A stretch of 64,000 nt of DNA from Echria macrotheca (GCA_030411725.1 MU839851.1:248001-312000); one strand, 5' to 3'; shown: positions 34,362-46,049, counted from the stretch's first letter. Program-made: numbers and translations. Notes: generated from the sequence alone by a model not told the origin.

Positions 34362-34694
34362 CGTATTGGATCTGGCTGGAGAGAGTTGTTGGGTGTTTCT
34401 GCGTGGTTCTGTTTGTTTTATTCAGGACGGTGTTTGCTGGCGTTTGTTGAAATGCGTGTTCTTCTTTCCAAGAACGGTGTGGGTAAAGGGGAGAGAACGA
34501 GACAGGCAGGAAGTGGTGTTCATGGAGAAGGATGGTCTGTTATCAAGCGGGTCGAGTTGTGATATACGATCACTATTGGCTTGTCATCTGGTGGGGGAAT
34601 ACGCCAGACTCAGTCCAATGGGGAGCGAAGTGTCGATGTTGGCGAATCATTTGAGCAAAAGTCGACTGAAGGCCTCAGTGCAGTATGCAGATGG
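34362..34694. other. Promoter region of the giant gene
   Basis: About 330 bp between the start codon of the helicase/AAA+ gene and MITE copy 3. It is presumably the promoter, bounded by the transposon. No motif is identified with confidence. Confidence 0.4.
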
Positions 34695-35135
34695 GGCGTT
34701 TGATAGGGGTGTACCCCCCTTTTGCTAACGGAACACCCCTCTGCACAACGTTTTGGCCAACTGCGTTCCAATCTACTGTTAATATCGTTTTAAAAAGCGG
34801 GATGTATACGTATAATAGGCCTATTGACTGTATATAATAGGCCTTCTGACTATACACAGTGGGTTCAATTAGCTAAAGGTTGAGAAAAGTAAAGATTGAG
34901 GACAGTTACGTTCATTCGCTAAACCCATAAATACGCGTTAGCTCGAGACCTTTTATACCTTATTTCCGGTAAATAAAAGTCCAAACACGCAATTGATAGA
35001 TCGCAAAGCCCTTATTAATGGCCCTCCTGCCACTGCTAACACGCCGAAACGAATATATATTAAGGATGTAGGCGAAAAAAAATATCTTCGAGGGGAAGCG
35101 TCGATCAAAAAGCGGGTGCACCCCTAACAGACGCC
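34695..35135 (-). mobile_element. MITE copy 3, 441 bp, inverted orientation
   Basis: TIRs are GGCGTTTGATAGGGGTGTAC at the left and a GGGTGCACCCCTAACAGACGCC-type end at the right, flanked by a perfect 8-bp duplication GCAGATGG (34687-34694 and 35136-35143). The interior block CTCGAGACCTTTTATACC...TTTCCGGTAAA is the reverse complement of the same block in copies 1, 2 and 4. This copy is therefore inverted with respect to copy 2 on the other side of the giant gene. Confidence 0.9.
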
Positions 35136-35558
35136 GCAGATGGGATGGGGCATACAAATCGCGGGAGCCTGCTGCTCTCTCTTCCCGCAGAACAGTTGGG
35201 TGTCTTTGATTGGACAATCCTAGCAAATGACACAAAGCTGAGGTCGCGGGCCTTGGATCCGGACTGCCGTGTAACTCGAGCCCAATGTGTTTGTTGTCGT
35301 CAACGTGGAAGGGAGCAAACACGAGTGATTCCGTGTCAAGGATGAGCCGCCTCAATCAGAGAGTGAACCCTGAGCCCTGGATCTTCCATTCTTCCATCAT
35401 CACGGTGCCGGTGTCTTTCGTCCAACCAGCCTCAGCACCTCCCGGAAGAAATTTGGTAAATTGCCTGGTGTTATCGCGAGTTTAATTAGTCGAAGAGTTG
35501 CTGACTCCCTAGGTTTTTACTCGTCCTGATCAACCTATTGTTTCAGCGCAGTTCACAT
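35136..35558. other. Intergenic
   Basis: About 420 bp between MITE copy 3 and the tRNA. No gene recognised. Confidence 0.5.
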
Positions 35559-35631
35559 GGCCGCGTGGCCTAATGGCTAAGGCGCCAGATTTCGGCTCTG
35601 GAGATTGTGCGTTCGACTCGCATCGTGGTCG
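35559..35631 (+). tRNA. tRNA-Arg (anticodon UCG)
   Basis: A 73-nt cloverleaf without intron. The acceptor stem GGCCGCG pairs with CGTGGTC (two G-U pairs). The D arm is GCC/GGC around TAATGGCTAA. The anticodon stem CCAGA/TCTGG holds the loop TTTCGGC, giving anticodon TCG for codon CGA. The T arm is GTGCG-TTCGACT-CGCAT. The discriminator base is G. Confidence 0.95.
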
Positions 35632-35666
35632 CAGGAAACCTCATGAACGCTGGTGAGCGTTGCATG

Positions 35667-35673
35667 TTTTTTT
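35667..35673 (+). terminator. RNA polymerase III terminator of the tRNA
   Basis: A run of seven T starts 36 bp after the tRNA 3' end, the usual pol III stop signal. Confidence 0.75.
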
Positions 35674-36953
35674 CTTTCCTTTTACAGTCCGTATCTCGAG
35701 CGAAATGGCACGTTCCTATCATATGTAGCGTAAATGGCGATATAAGGATACGCGACGGTGAGCGGATATCTCGTTTTTGCGGAGGACACGGCCGTGGCTA
35801 CAAGCCAGGCATCCAAGAACGGGCTAAGAGTCGTCATATATATCGCTACTTCTACCTATAATCGTTCTCAAGGCCTCGTTTTCTCGCGAGGAGGACGCCA
35901 TCAAGACTTTGGAACCGGAATGACTACCTAGCCTTTGCGTCCTCGGGAGGAGCGGATTGACCACGGTGCGACGATCTCCGTAACCTGTTCCAAATCGAGT
36001 GGAGTGTTTTCCGGGCGCTGACTTCTGCCCTTGTCTGCAACGCTCATTTTATCCTCATCTTTGAGACTCGATATTTCGACATGGATGGATCGGACAGAAG
36101 TCGTAGGGGAGATGAAATAGGACGGCGGCAGAGCTAACTATACCTTGTCAAACGGCTGGCATCTCAAAGCCTCAGAGTGCAGCTTTTCATGCAGTCGTAG
36201 CGTACGACGCGACCCCAAGACGAGCGCCATGTCTCGCACACCTCTCGGATCTCCATGGCCCGCCTCTCGTCAATTGTGCAGACACTGGCGAGGGCGTGGA
36301 AGCCCGGTGTTTAGCACGGTTTCTCGTCCTTGGTGGATGAGTGCATTGGCATCCAGCCGATCAGGGTGTTCTGGGGGATCCTCGTCGTGTGCCGCTTTCC
36401 CGGGCACTACACAGTACATGGTGGGGTGACACGACGCGGCCGTAGTGACTCTCGGTGTGGGTCTTGTGTAGAGTTTGGAGACAGAGTCGAGACGGACGGT
36501 GCTTTGTGGGCATTCGGAGACTTCTGTCAGATTACGGCTGAGACCTCTTGGCACAGCCACAAGATGGGGTGGTCTTGGCTCGAATGTTACCCCGTATCCG
36601 CCAAGTAAGCTTTTTACCCCCGGTCCCAGACCAGGGTGTGACAAATGAGTCACCCTTTATTAATTTGAGGTGTATCCACCGCTCCTGTCTTGCGTCTTTG
36701 CTTTCGGGTGATTTTTTTTCAACGGTGTGAATAGATGATGCTTGACACGCGGTAACTCCCTACCTCCCTACCTAATTAACTCCCACGAGGAGTCGAAATA
36801 TTGTCTTTCTTTATTGCGTTTGGTTTTGTCTTTACCCGTTATCCACGTTTCAGAAAAGACAGGGTCCACAGCGGGTTTTCGAGTATGCTCGTTTCTCTCG
36901 GGCTCCCGTCCTTGCCCCCGCCTTCATCCGGTTGAGTATCCATCGCGTACGCA
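35674..36953. other. Intergenic
   Basis: About 1.3 kb from the tRNA to the RTA1-like gene. Only short frames on both strands with no recognisable domain. No repeat of the two transposon families. Confidence 0.5.
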
Positions 36954-38256
36954 ATGTCTTCCGGCGATGATCCAGGTGAGATCTATCTTTGGACTCAAAT
37001 AAACCATAGCTGATCTTGACGTAGACCCCAGCCGGTTGTATTTCTATACACCTAACAAACCGGCTGCCATTTTCTTTGCTACGGCATTTGCTCTCGCTGG
37101 CCTTGCTCACCTCTGGTTAGGGTTGTAAGTCTCTATCACGCACACTTCAGTGGGGGCGATGCATTCCAGGTTTAAATATCACAACTACATCGGTTTCCTC
37201 CTGTCTTGGGCCTTATTGCAACACTCCTTCTGGGTTGCTGCTGCGACAATCCCAACTTTTCCTGCACCGCGCTCCCTATCGTTTCATTTCGTGTTCCATC
37301 AAGGAAGAAAAACTGACTGGCGACTATTAGCTCATCCAAATCATTCCGGATGACTAGCTGCCTGGTGTTTGGGTGTGCACTTCTCGCGACGGCCTTCTCG
37401 ACACGGGCAATCCTGGCAGAGGACGACCGAAATGGCCAAGTTTTCACTGCCAGCACCATGTTAGACTACGCCGCCCCGTACGGAACCACGCTCCCTAGGA
37501 CTTTTCGTTTTGTTTGATACTGACAAACTATCTGCTAGTCCCCTCATGCAACTGGCGAACTTCCAAATCCTCGGTCGTGTCTTCTACTGGGTTCCGTACT
37601 TTGCACCTATGCATCCGGCCCGGATGTTGCTGACACTCGGGTCTATTTGCGCCGTTATCGAGCTGTTGACAGTCATGGGTATTGCCTTCCTGTCCAACCG
37701 CGACTTGCCTGAGGTCGACTTGCAGCGGGGTGATTACATGACCAAGGGCTCTCTGGTTGTTCAACTCGCCACCATCGGAATCTTTTACGCTCTACTTGGT
37801 GTCTTCCACCGATGCTGTTATCTCGCATACCTGACCCGAAACCAAGGACTCGTCCGGCTACTGACGCTACTGTATACGACCACGGCGCTGCTCCTAGGAC
37901 GCACTATTTACAGGATGGCCGAGCTTTTCGGAAGCCCACCAAACCCCCTTTCTTCTTCCGGGGATACACTCCCGCCAGCGGTGCGCTACGAGGCCTTGTT
38001 CTACATCTTCGACGCTTTGCTCCTGTTATTATTTGCTCTGGCCTGGCTGTTCTGGCATCCACGCTTGTACTTGCCCATCACTAGCAAACGGTATCTTGCT
38101 CAGGATGCGAAGACGGAGCTCGCCGGGCCTGGCTGGGCCGATTCAAGATCTCTGACCGAGACGTTTCTCAACCCATTTGCGACGCTGACTGCGCGTGCTG
38201 GCCACCAGAGGCCGTTTTGGGAGCATAATGGGTATGAGCTTCAAAGAAGGCGTTAG
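36954..38256 (+). CDS. RTA1-like seven-helix membrane protein
   Basis: Supported exons: 36954-36975, 37025-37124, 37170 onward (end unresolved), an exon ending 37477, and 37539-38256. Exon 1-2 gives MSSGDDPDPSRLYFYTPNKPAAIFFATAFALAG...HLW, the RTA1 opening (Y-x-Y-x-P near the N-terminus). Exon 3 gives FKYHNYIGFLL, and the fourth gives ALLATAFSTRAI and VFTASTMLDYAAP, joined by a 61-bp intron to PLMQLANFQILGRVFYWVPYFAPMHPARM. The final exon has the remaining helices, including FHRCCYLAY, LLLGRTIYRMAE and YIFDALLLLLFALAWLFWHP. Known family: RTA1/RSB1-like proteins affect lipid translocation and drug tolerance in yeasts. The splice between exons 3 and 4 (37190-37380) could not be fixed by eye. 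Confidence 0.8.
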
Positions 38257-39173
38257 AAGTGGCACGGGGAAACAGAATCACATGGCTTTTTATACCCTTC
38301 GTCTTACATAGAGGGTTTCCGACTTGAAAATAGCTCGATATTAATTAAGCAATAAGAAGCCAAAACCAGGGGTCGATGAACCCGTGCGGGAGAGCCGGGG
38401 GTGTGATGGTTGTCGGAAGGAGAAGGTGGGCCCCGTGGGTGTCCTTCTCATTCCTGTCCAGCCCAGCATTTCTTATGACAGTGAAGATACCGACCTCGCG
38501 CGTGTGTTACAAGATGCTGTGTGGTAAACGAGCTGATTGTTCCATGACGGAACTGCCCGAGAAGACCTTAGGGGAGTTCTGACCAGGATTACGTGGTTAA
38601 CCAACCACATAAATCGCATCGGTTAACCAGCCGAACCAGGTACTAACCAACCGTACCTGCAACTCTACCGTTCAAGACATGGAAGCACAAGAGGAGGATG
38701 CCCGAGTTTTCGGACTCGAGACGTTTGCTGGGCGCCTGGATTTGGGACTAATGAGCTGTCATCACACCCCCAACAATTACGTTATAAAGGCACCATACAT
38801 TAAGTGTACTCTTTCGCCACAATTGAAGTTCCGAAATCAAAAGTTGTGTTACATATTTGTTAGTTACTTCTTGAATATTAACTGAACCGTGCTTCGAAAT
38901 TGCAAGATGAGGCCGGTAACCGGCCGGCACAGCCAGCTCTCAGCTAGCCTGGCGTGAGAGGGACGTGAACAAACAGTTACCACGCTTGGTCTGCAAAACC
39001 TTCGGACTCATATCAGCTGTACTTGGGCCGTATCTCGATACTGCATCAAAACTGGTAACTATTGCGTGGTGTCCTATGGTGTCCTAGGTATGACACTTGC
39101 AAACACAGTACGACTCGCTACCAGGACCGATATACTTGCACTAAAGCCCGCAGCCGTTAGCTCGTGTGACCGA
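38257..39173. other. Intergenic
   Basis: About 920 bp. It holds two GGTTAACC palindromes (38595-38602 and 38621-38628) and a related CTAACCAACC within 75 bp. No gene recognised. Confidence 0.45.
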
Positions 39174-39563
39174 CTACTTGTGAGGAGGGTATGGAAAAAT
39201 AAGAGATGCCCAGAAAGATAGTCGAACAGGGTAGCGTTGTAGCGCCAAAAGGAAGGACCCAAGCTTGCTTACGTATGATGCCTTGCAGCTTAGAGCGCCG
39301 CCACAACCCCCATGGGTGTTGCAACAGTAGTTCTCGCAGTCTGACAATCCAGTCAGCTTTCTCATTCCGGTAGCAGAGCCCAAGCAATGGGGGCTTACCG
39401 ACACAGTCTCTCTTTCCCTGCAAGATGATTTGTCTGGTATCAGCAAAGATCTATGGAATTGGTGGTAAAGATGCTGGAGAAAACAAACCAGCGTGATTTC
39501 ATCAACCGGGGAGGCCATTACGAGGCCGATATTCACAAGCAGGATTGCCTTGAGAAGATGCAT
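39174..39563 (-). CDS. Small secreted cysteine-rich peptide precursor with Kex2 site
   Basis: Exons 39563-39489, 39417-39399 and 39340-39273, with introns of 71 and 58 bp (GTTTGT...GCAG and GTAAGC...TCAG). A third possible intron (39272-39177) leaves only the stop codon. The spliced product is 54 residues: signal peptide MHLLKAILLVNIGLVMAS, then a short pro-segment ending LGKR, a Kex2-type site. The mature peptide of about 26 residues carries six cysteines in the pattern C-x2-C-x3-CC-x5-C-x6-C. If the third intron is kept the protein gains about 32 residues before the same stop. The unspliced region is also open by chance in one frame, which explains why a simple frame of 129 residues is seen. 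It resembles candidate effector or antimicrobial peptides, but I know no exact family. Confidence 0.6.
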   Translation of the reverse strand: MHLLKAILLVNIGLVMASPVDEITLVCFLQHLYHQFHRSLLIPDKSSCRERETVSVSPHCLGSATGMRKLTGLSDCENYCCNTHGGCGGALSCKASYVSKLGSFLLALQRYPVRLSFWASLIFPYPPHK

Positions 39564-40170
39564 GGCGCTAGAATGCGAGTAGGGACTTGGTATATCTGAT
39601 GTCGCCGAGAGTCACTGGATCAGGCTGGATATCTCAGAAGATGGATTTAAGTCTGATGTTTCGAGGTCCTTATGGAAAGATTGCCTGTTTGCAGAACCAA
39701 GTATGCCTACTTATACCTTTTCTTGGACCATAGTTGCTCCACCAGTTACCTGGTACGCAGGGTACTGGCTAGATATCAAGCGACCAACAACGGGTCATCG
39801 ATTTGACCGGCCGACATACGCGATCGAGATCGAGCTAAATGCAGGGTGTATTCATATCGCGATCATTTCTTTTTCGTCCTTGTAGTTGTAACGAACTGGG
39901 TGGTGGGCTGAGCCGGTTTGAAGTTATCCCGGCTCACATTTTTATCCCACTGAAGCTGTGATCATAAATTGCAACATCCCGCCGGCCAAAGACAAATTGG
40001 AACGCTACAATAATAAGCACTTGGATTGCACATCACATCCACCAATCCACTCGCGACGCTTCGTATGCGTTTAATCTCAGGTCTTTAACGATCAACATTA
40101 TTTATTCAGATAGTAAAACCACCCTAGGTATCTGGTATACTTTTCCCAAACCAGCTTTGCCCCTCATCCT
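39564..40170. other. Intergenic
   Basis: About 600 bp holding the promoter of the small peptide gene and the 3' end of the sugar transporter. Nothing else recognised. Confidence 0.5.
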
Positions 40171-41972
40171 TTAAACGATCCCATCGCGATTCCCAACCCC
40201 ATGTGCATGCTCTTGGTTTTCAACATCCGCCTCATCAGTCGGCGTGCCTGCCTCACGAGTGTCCTTTTCACCCTTCGCCAGCATACCTCCCTGCCCAGAA
40301 ACACTGTGTCTCTGCTGAAAGCTGACCGTGGGCGTCCAGCTGGGGCTCTTCCAGGCCTTGTTAACCTCGGTATAAAGCTCATCAACCTGCTCGAGTGAGA
40401 GACCCTTGGTTTCATAGATGAAGAAATACACAAATGCAATACAGACGAAGCAGCATGCGAACCAGATGAAGAAGATTTTGCTTTGGAGGTTGGCGTATCC
40501 CGGGCCGTAGTTGACGAGATAAGGAGTCGCATAGGCGATGGCCCAGTTGAGGAGCCACTGCGCAAAAGTCAGTTCTAAGACGGATCGGGGTTGGCGGGGA
40601 AGGGATGCTTACGTTTGTAGCTGTTGTCATGGACAGACTCTTGGCACGGGTCTTCAACGGGAAGATTTCGCCTGTGACAACCCAGGCCAGCGGACCCCAG
40701 GTGGAGGCGAAGAAAAAGATGTAGATACACACAAATGCGATCGACGCTTTCTGGGCCGCAACGTTGAAGACGAGGATGTTGCCGTTGGCATCTTGGCCTG
40801 TGGTGGTGGTGCCCAGCACAGCAACAATAAACTGGCTGATGCACATTCCGACGGCACCCCACAGGAGCAGAGGTCGACGACCCCAGTGATCAACGGCCCA
40901 GAGTCCTGGCAGAGTCGATACCACGTTGATGGAGCTCGTGATCATGCTGATAATGAAGGCGTCGCTGATGCCAGAGTTCTTAAAGTACTGCGTCCCGTAG
41001 TAAAAGATGAAGTTGATACCTGTCAGCTGCTGGAGAGCCTGTAGCCCCATGCCAGTGAGCTGCCGTTTGCGCATGCCACGGCGAAAGCAGTCGAGATAGG
41101 TGGCCTTGCCGAGTGAAAGCTCAAACTTGTGGTTGGCTTCGATTTCGCCCAACTCGTCCAGTACGGCTGGGTGGTCTTTAGGCAGACGCCGGAGCTTTCC
41201 AAGCGACCTGGCGGCCTTGTCCGGGTGACCTCGTTTGATGAGATATCGAGGCGTCTCCGGGAGGAGCAGCATGCCTATAATCAGGACGAGTGCCCATGCA
41301 AACTGTATCGCAATGGGAATGCGATACGACGATGTGTCGCCGTGGTCATGCGTTGCGTTGTCTACAATGGCGGCGAGAAGGAGACCAATGGTGATGGCGA
41401 GCTGGTACGCACCAACGATGGCGCCACGAATCCACTTGGGTGCCGTCTCGGACTGGTAGAGGGGAACTGGAATGCGTTGTTAGCCAAAAGCACGGAGCCC
41501 AAGGGCACACCGGAGAGAACATACCAAGAGCGGAGACCAGGCCGACGCCGAAGCCAGCGAAGAAGCGACCAGCCAGGAATAGCGGCAACGCGGTGGCAGC
41601 TGTCTGGAGTGCCACGCCGAAGTTGAACACCCAGCAGGAAGCAATCAGTGCCCAGCGACGACCGATGTGGTCACCGAGCAGCGGAGACGTCAGGGCGCCG
41701 AAGAAGGTGCCGGCGGACAGAATAGACACGACAGCGGACGACTGGGACGGAGAAACATCTAGGTGGCCCTTGGAATCCCGATAGCCAGTCGAGAAGGTAT
41801 CTCGCCAATAATCCATGGCCAAGATTCCGCTGATGGTTCCCGTGTCGTAGCCGAAAAGGACGCCGCCAAAGGCGACAAACAGGCCGATGAGGATGGCGGG
41901 CCATGCCGCGCCGGCCTCGGTGGGCGGCTTGATCACGGCCACCGGAGCGACCTTGCGGAAGGGGAGCTTCAT
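40171..41972 (-). CDS. MFS sugar (hexose) transporter
   Basis: Three exons: 41972-41525, 41466-40613 and 40557-40171, with introns of 58 and 55 bp. The sum is 1689 nt, 562 residues, in frame. It has the sugar porter signatures in order: FGYDTGTISGI in helix 1, LGDHIGRR after helix 2, GRFFAGFGVGLVSALVPLYQSE in helices 4-5, PETPRYLIKRG, QQLTGINFIFYYGTQYF in helix 7, DHWGRRPLL, WGPLAWVVTGEIFPLKTRAKS in helix 10 and YETKGLSLEQVDELY after helix 12. The QQLTG...NF motif fits glucose/hexose carriers. Length and 12-helix layout are normal. It acts in the plasma membrane by proton symport or facilitated uptake. The ATG at 41972 is chosen over one further upstream because the short cytosolic N-terminus is usual. 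Confidence 0.95.
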
Positions 41973-43286
41973 CTTGCGATGCAGGAAGCACTTGGACAGC
42001 GTGTGGTGTAGTGCGAACCAGTCTCGACAAAGAAGCACAACTGTGGAGCGCGAGCGAGCACGTCCTTATGAACCTGGTGAGACACCAGGGAGGAGACCAG
42101 GGCGCCGATGGGAGCCGTCAGCCCATGACGTTGTCCGACAGGAAGATGCACCTGTGCCGCCGGCAAGGGACCCGCGATGACGGCGCTGCCGAATGGGAGT
42201 GGCCGGCGCTGCGCTCAGCTCCATTGTTTTTCTGACAAAATCGATGGCTGCGGTGCACGCCGAACCACTCTGGGCCTCGGAAACCGGAAATCGGGACGGG
42301 AATGGCGATGGGATCCGACGTCGCGGCCACATGACAGTCCATTCTTTGTGCGGCGTCATCGAGATTGAGCTCTGGCTGCAAGTCCCGCCGTCTCGGATAC
42401 TTGGCAAAACAGGGAACAAAGGACTCGAACCCTATTCGGGACATTTTCCCCAGAGCGGGGAAGCCGAAACGCTTGACTGGCAGTAGCCACCTGACACTAG
42501 CCAATGGCAGAAGCAGCATAAGCTTCACGCAGACGCCATTGACGTATGCGGGGGAAAGAATGCGTCTCGCTGACTGACAAGCTTCGATCTGCAGCCGCTC
42601 TTTCCCCGCATCCGAATTCGCGTGCATCTGCAGGTCAGCGCGATCAACGCATCCGCGAGAGCCGTACCTAGCCATGGGATAGTGGACAGATCAATTCTTC
42701 GCATATACTCCCGTTCTTTCAAACTTTCAGCCTCTCCCAGCTACCTAGCCTAGTCAATCGCACAAGCATTCGACAACACCACGCTCAACCTGTCCAAGTA
42801 TCCTCCCCGCAGGCACGCAGCACAAGCACGCAACGCAAACAACACACAACGACGCGTGCCGTGTACGCGTTGAGAAATGCCGTTCGCGAACCCCACCGGT
42901 AATCCGCCGACCTTGCCCCGGAGCACGCCACTGGATTTCCACTTTTCAGTCAGCGGGTATGGTACGCAAAACTGGTGATACAGGGTCAATACGCTCAGGC
43001 GTCTGAAAGTCTTCGTTCCGTCGCCTCCCAACGCGTATGCGATACGCACAGCTGGAATCGCCGGGTCAGCAGATATGTAGGTCTGGAAGCTGTGGCAAAG
43101 AGCACACCGGCAATACCTTATTAGTGGCGATGATTTGTGCTGTTTACTAACACCAGATTGATAATTACAGCTAGTGGATAGATTGGAACAGATCAGAATT
43201 AACACTTCTTTGAGCCCCATGAAATCTGCCATAGATCCAGTCAAGACACAACGCAAAGGAGCCGCCCTACGCGCTTATTTGTGCAT
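41973..43286. other. Intergenic, upstream of the transporter
   Basis: About 1.3 kb between the transporter start and the tyrosinase 3' end. Several frames of 100-185 codons exist on the minus strand, but none shows a known domain. Confidence 0.45.
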
Positions 43287-44563
43287 CTACACATACTCGT
43301 AACACAACAAAGGTCCACCAATGTCCATAACATCAGCTATCGTGGCGCTCGGAATGACACCCATCATGTCAAGAATATGGGTGAGGGTAGTCGTATTCCC
43401 CGGGTCGCCGTGAGGAAGCGGAGAATCGGCGGGCGGAACCAGCGAGTCGAGCGGAGGAAATTTGCCCAGCTCGGGCAAGAATAGCGGCAACCCATTTCCT
43501 GCAGGTGGTGGCGAGCCAGGTGGAAGCGGGAGGTTCCGGCCGCTGATGTCGCTGAACCGAGCGGGAAGATCGAGAGCTTGCCAGTCCCAGAAAATCTTGT
43601 CGAGCCAGGTGTGGTGTAGATAAAAAGTCGGATCGCCGGGGCTCGCGATAGGGTCGAGCATCTTGCCGCCGACACCACCATGACCGCCTACGTGAGGGGC
43701 GGACTCCACGCACGGCCAGAAGTCTAGGTACGTTGTTTTGGCCATACACTCGTCGACGTATGCTTGGCCGCTCATGCGGGAGACCGTGTCGTTGACGAAC
43801 CGGTAGATGCAGTGCGGCGTACCCTGGCGGTAGCCCGGACCAAGGTGGTCGACAACGTTAGCAAACGGGCCGTCTTGGATGCAGCCCATGGTACCCGTGC
43901 CAGGTCCAGGAGGGCCGGTCCCATTCCCGCCGAAACCGGTTACGGGATCCAAGACGTCGGACTGGGAGAAGTGGCCAGCGTCACGGGGCTCATCCCAGTA
44001 TCTGCTGAAGAATTAGCGACTTTGTTATGAACCGAGAAGACATGAAGAAAATCAAAGGAAAACCAAGACAGAGACAAAACTCACGGCTGGGCCCCCTTGT
44101 ATCCGCATTCCTCCCGCAGCGCCTTCTCATGCGCGTGCATATGCAGCCGGTGGTACGGTAGAAAGGCACCAACACCGTGCGTGATGGACGCCGGGATCTG
44201 GTGGATCGACTGCAGCTCCTCGAACCGGTTGGTCGTGAATGGCAGGCCCAGGGTCGCTGGCTTGGCCAGCAGACAGAGCTCTGCGTTGATATAATCCTTC
44301 TTCTCCTTGTTCGAGAGGGTGTGCCACGCCTTTCGCTTGAGCTTTTTACCCTTGGTGCATTTGGCTGGGGGTGGTGGTGGAGGCGCCGGAGGAGCGGCTG
44401 CCTGACGGGCAACCACTGGAGCTGAAGCCGGGACTGGGATTGAGGCCGGGGCCAGACCCGGAGCGGGAACTGGCGATCGGCGAATGTGCGCAGCATTTAC
44501 AGACACCCCGCTGACCGAAAAAGCGGCCAGCGAGAGCGAGAGTAACGTGCGTTGGAATAACAT
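43287..44563 (-). CDS. Secreted tyrosinase (type 3 copper oxidase)
   Basis: Two exons, 44563-44085 and 44004-43287, with an 80-bp intron. The sum is 1197 nt, 398 residues, in frame. A signal peptide (MLFQRTLLSLSLAAFSVSGVSVNA) is followed by a dibasic RR and a Pro/Ala-rich spacer with six consecutive prolines. The CuA site is H-QIPASIT-HGVGAFLPYHR-HMHAHEKAL. The CuB site is HVGG-HGGVGG and DPTFYLHHTWLDKIFWDWQ; both are complete. This matches the short secreted tyrosinase class (about 400 residues) without the long C-terminal shield domain of melanin tyrosinases. It oxidises phenols to quinones, possibly in pigment or peptide maturation. Sugar-transporter and small-peptide genes lie next to it, but no operon-like link is shown. 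Confidence 0.93.
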
Positions 44564-44656
44564 CTCGAGTGCTCTGGAGGTAAGAGAGAAAAGGTAAGGA
44601 TGGGGGCCGACGTCAACATTTGGTCTCCCTCTTCTTGAGGAGGATCCAACCTGCGG

Positions 44657-44663
44657 TTATATA
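44657..44663 (-). promoter_or_regulatory. TATA box before the tyrosinase gene
   Basis: TATATAA on the minus strand, about 95 bp upstream of the tyrosinase ATG. Confidence 0.45.
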
Positions 44664-46049
44664 CACGATGGACCCTGGGGGCTTGGAAGGATAGCCGGAA
44701 TATAGAGTGGGCAGGAGATTATGTTCCAGTGAGTCCAGGTATGCTCCTTGGTTTTCCAAGCCAAAGGTTCCCATATCCGCCGCGACCATAATTTTCGAAT
44801 GCATTCAGGGTAGTATCCGATGCCGGCCTGCGGCCTTGCCGATGCAATACTTTGGCGAACTGGAAAGAGAGTGAAGCACCATCCACCTCGAACGAGATAG
44901 CCCCAAAGGAAATATCAGTGTAATATTCAGCTAGGTACCCAGCTCGAATAGGCATGGTTTGGGGGTCCACGCTTACCTTGGTAATTCACCAAGTATTGAA
45001 CTCAATATTGCAGGTTTTACATCTGCAGTCCTGCATGCGATGGTATGTCTTGGCGACATCCAAAGACCAGGTTAGGTAGGGTTAGATTACACTTTCTGTC
45101 CCGGGCTCAGCGTTGAAGGGCGGGACGCGGGATACGGGAGACGTGACGGGAATGCAGAACATAACGCAGAATCCAATTCAGGTCAACGAACCGACCAGGT
45201 AGCTGACTCAGATCCATATTGCATCCTCGCCCAATCAGTCTTCACCCTTGATTAGAGCAGGCTGAAAGATGGCTGCGAACGATATGTTTGTTCAGCGAGT
45301 GAGGATACTTTCCGGGTTGACGCTCAATTGCCGAATCTCAGAACCGGTGCCCTCTCGTAGCGGGGTCGAAACCGCTTTAAGATTTGTTCCTGGTGCGAGG
45401 TTACACTTCATCCTACTCTGGGTTGGCCTTACTAAGCATGTGCCTGCGAAATATTTGCTGCTGAATATGTTGTATCACCAGAACTGCAATGGTGTGGATG
45501 CCATGGTAAAGGTGGAAACATCAGCGCGTGGTCCGGCCCCCCTGTTGGCGTGGGCGCGTCGCTGCCCTACACCCTACCTATATTTAGTATTTCTAGACCG
45601 GCTGATTTCAGGAGAGTCAAAGCAATAGCGGATACCTGATCGAGGTTGCCCAATCTAACAATTATCTCAAAAGAGATCAACAGCTTTCAGTTTGGGAGTC
45701 AAAAACAAGATGATTGAATTGTCAATTTCCTGTTGTCGGGAATGAATCTCAGAGCACCTAGGTAACCCCGAAATTGTGACATCGGGGGGTTCCTGCCACC
45801 CAGAGTCTTCTGGTTCTGTATCTATTTGCCAATATCGTAGTCATGCTATGTGGCAGGCTGCCCGTCAGACACAACACAAACTCGACCCTCTCATTCTGTC
45901 ACTCTCGGTAGCCGGACATACTTCAATGCAGCTTAACCTCTGTTGACTGGCTTTGGCGTATTCAATCACTCCCCGGTAAATTTGTGCTGCATTGTCGCTG
46001 TTAAATGAGGTCGAAATAAGCTCGTGGGCCCGCGCTTGCGGGACTGTCA
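44664..46049. other. Intergenic
   Basis: About 1.4 kb upstream of the tyrosinase. No gene or transposon recognised; the upstream half may hold decayed 5' parts of the PDDEXK pseudogene, but I cannot align them. Confidence 0.4.

Noticed and set aside
42118..43256. Minus-strand frames of 168-185 codons between transporter and tyrosinase
   Set aside because: No domains, signal peptides or plausible splicing; most likely chance.
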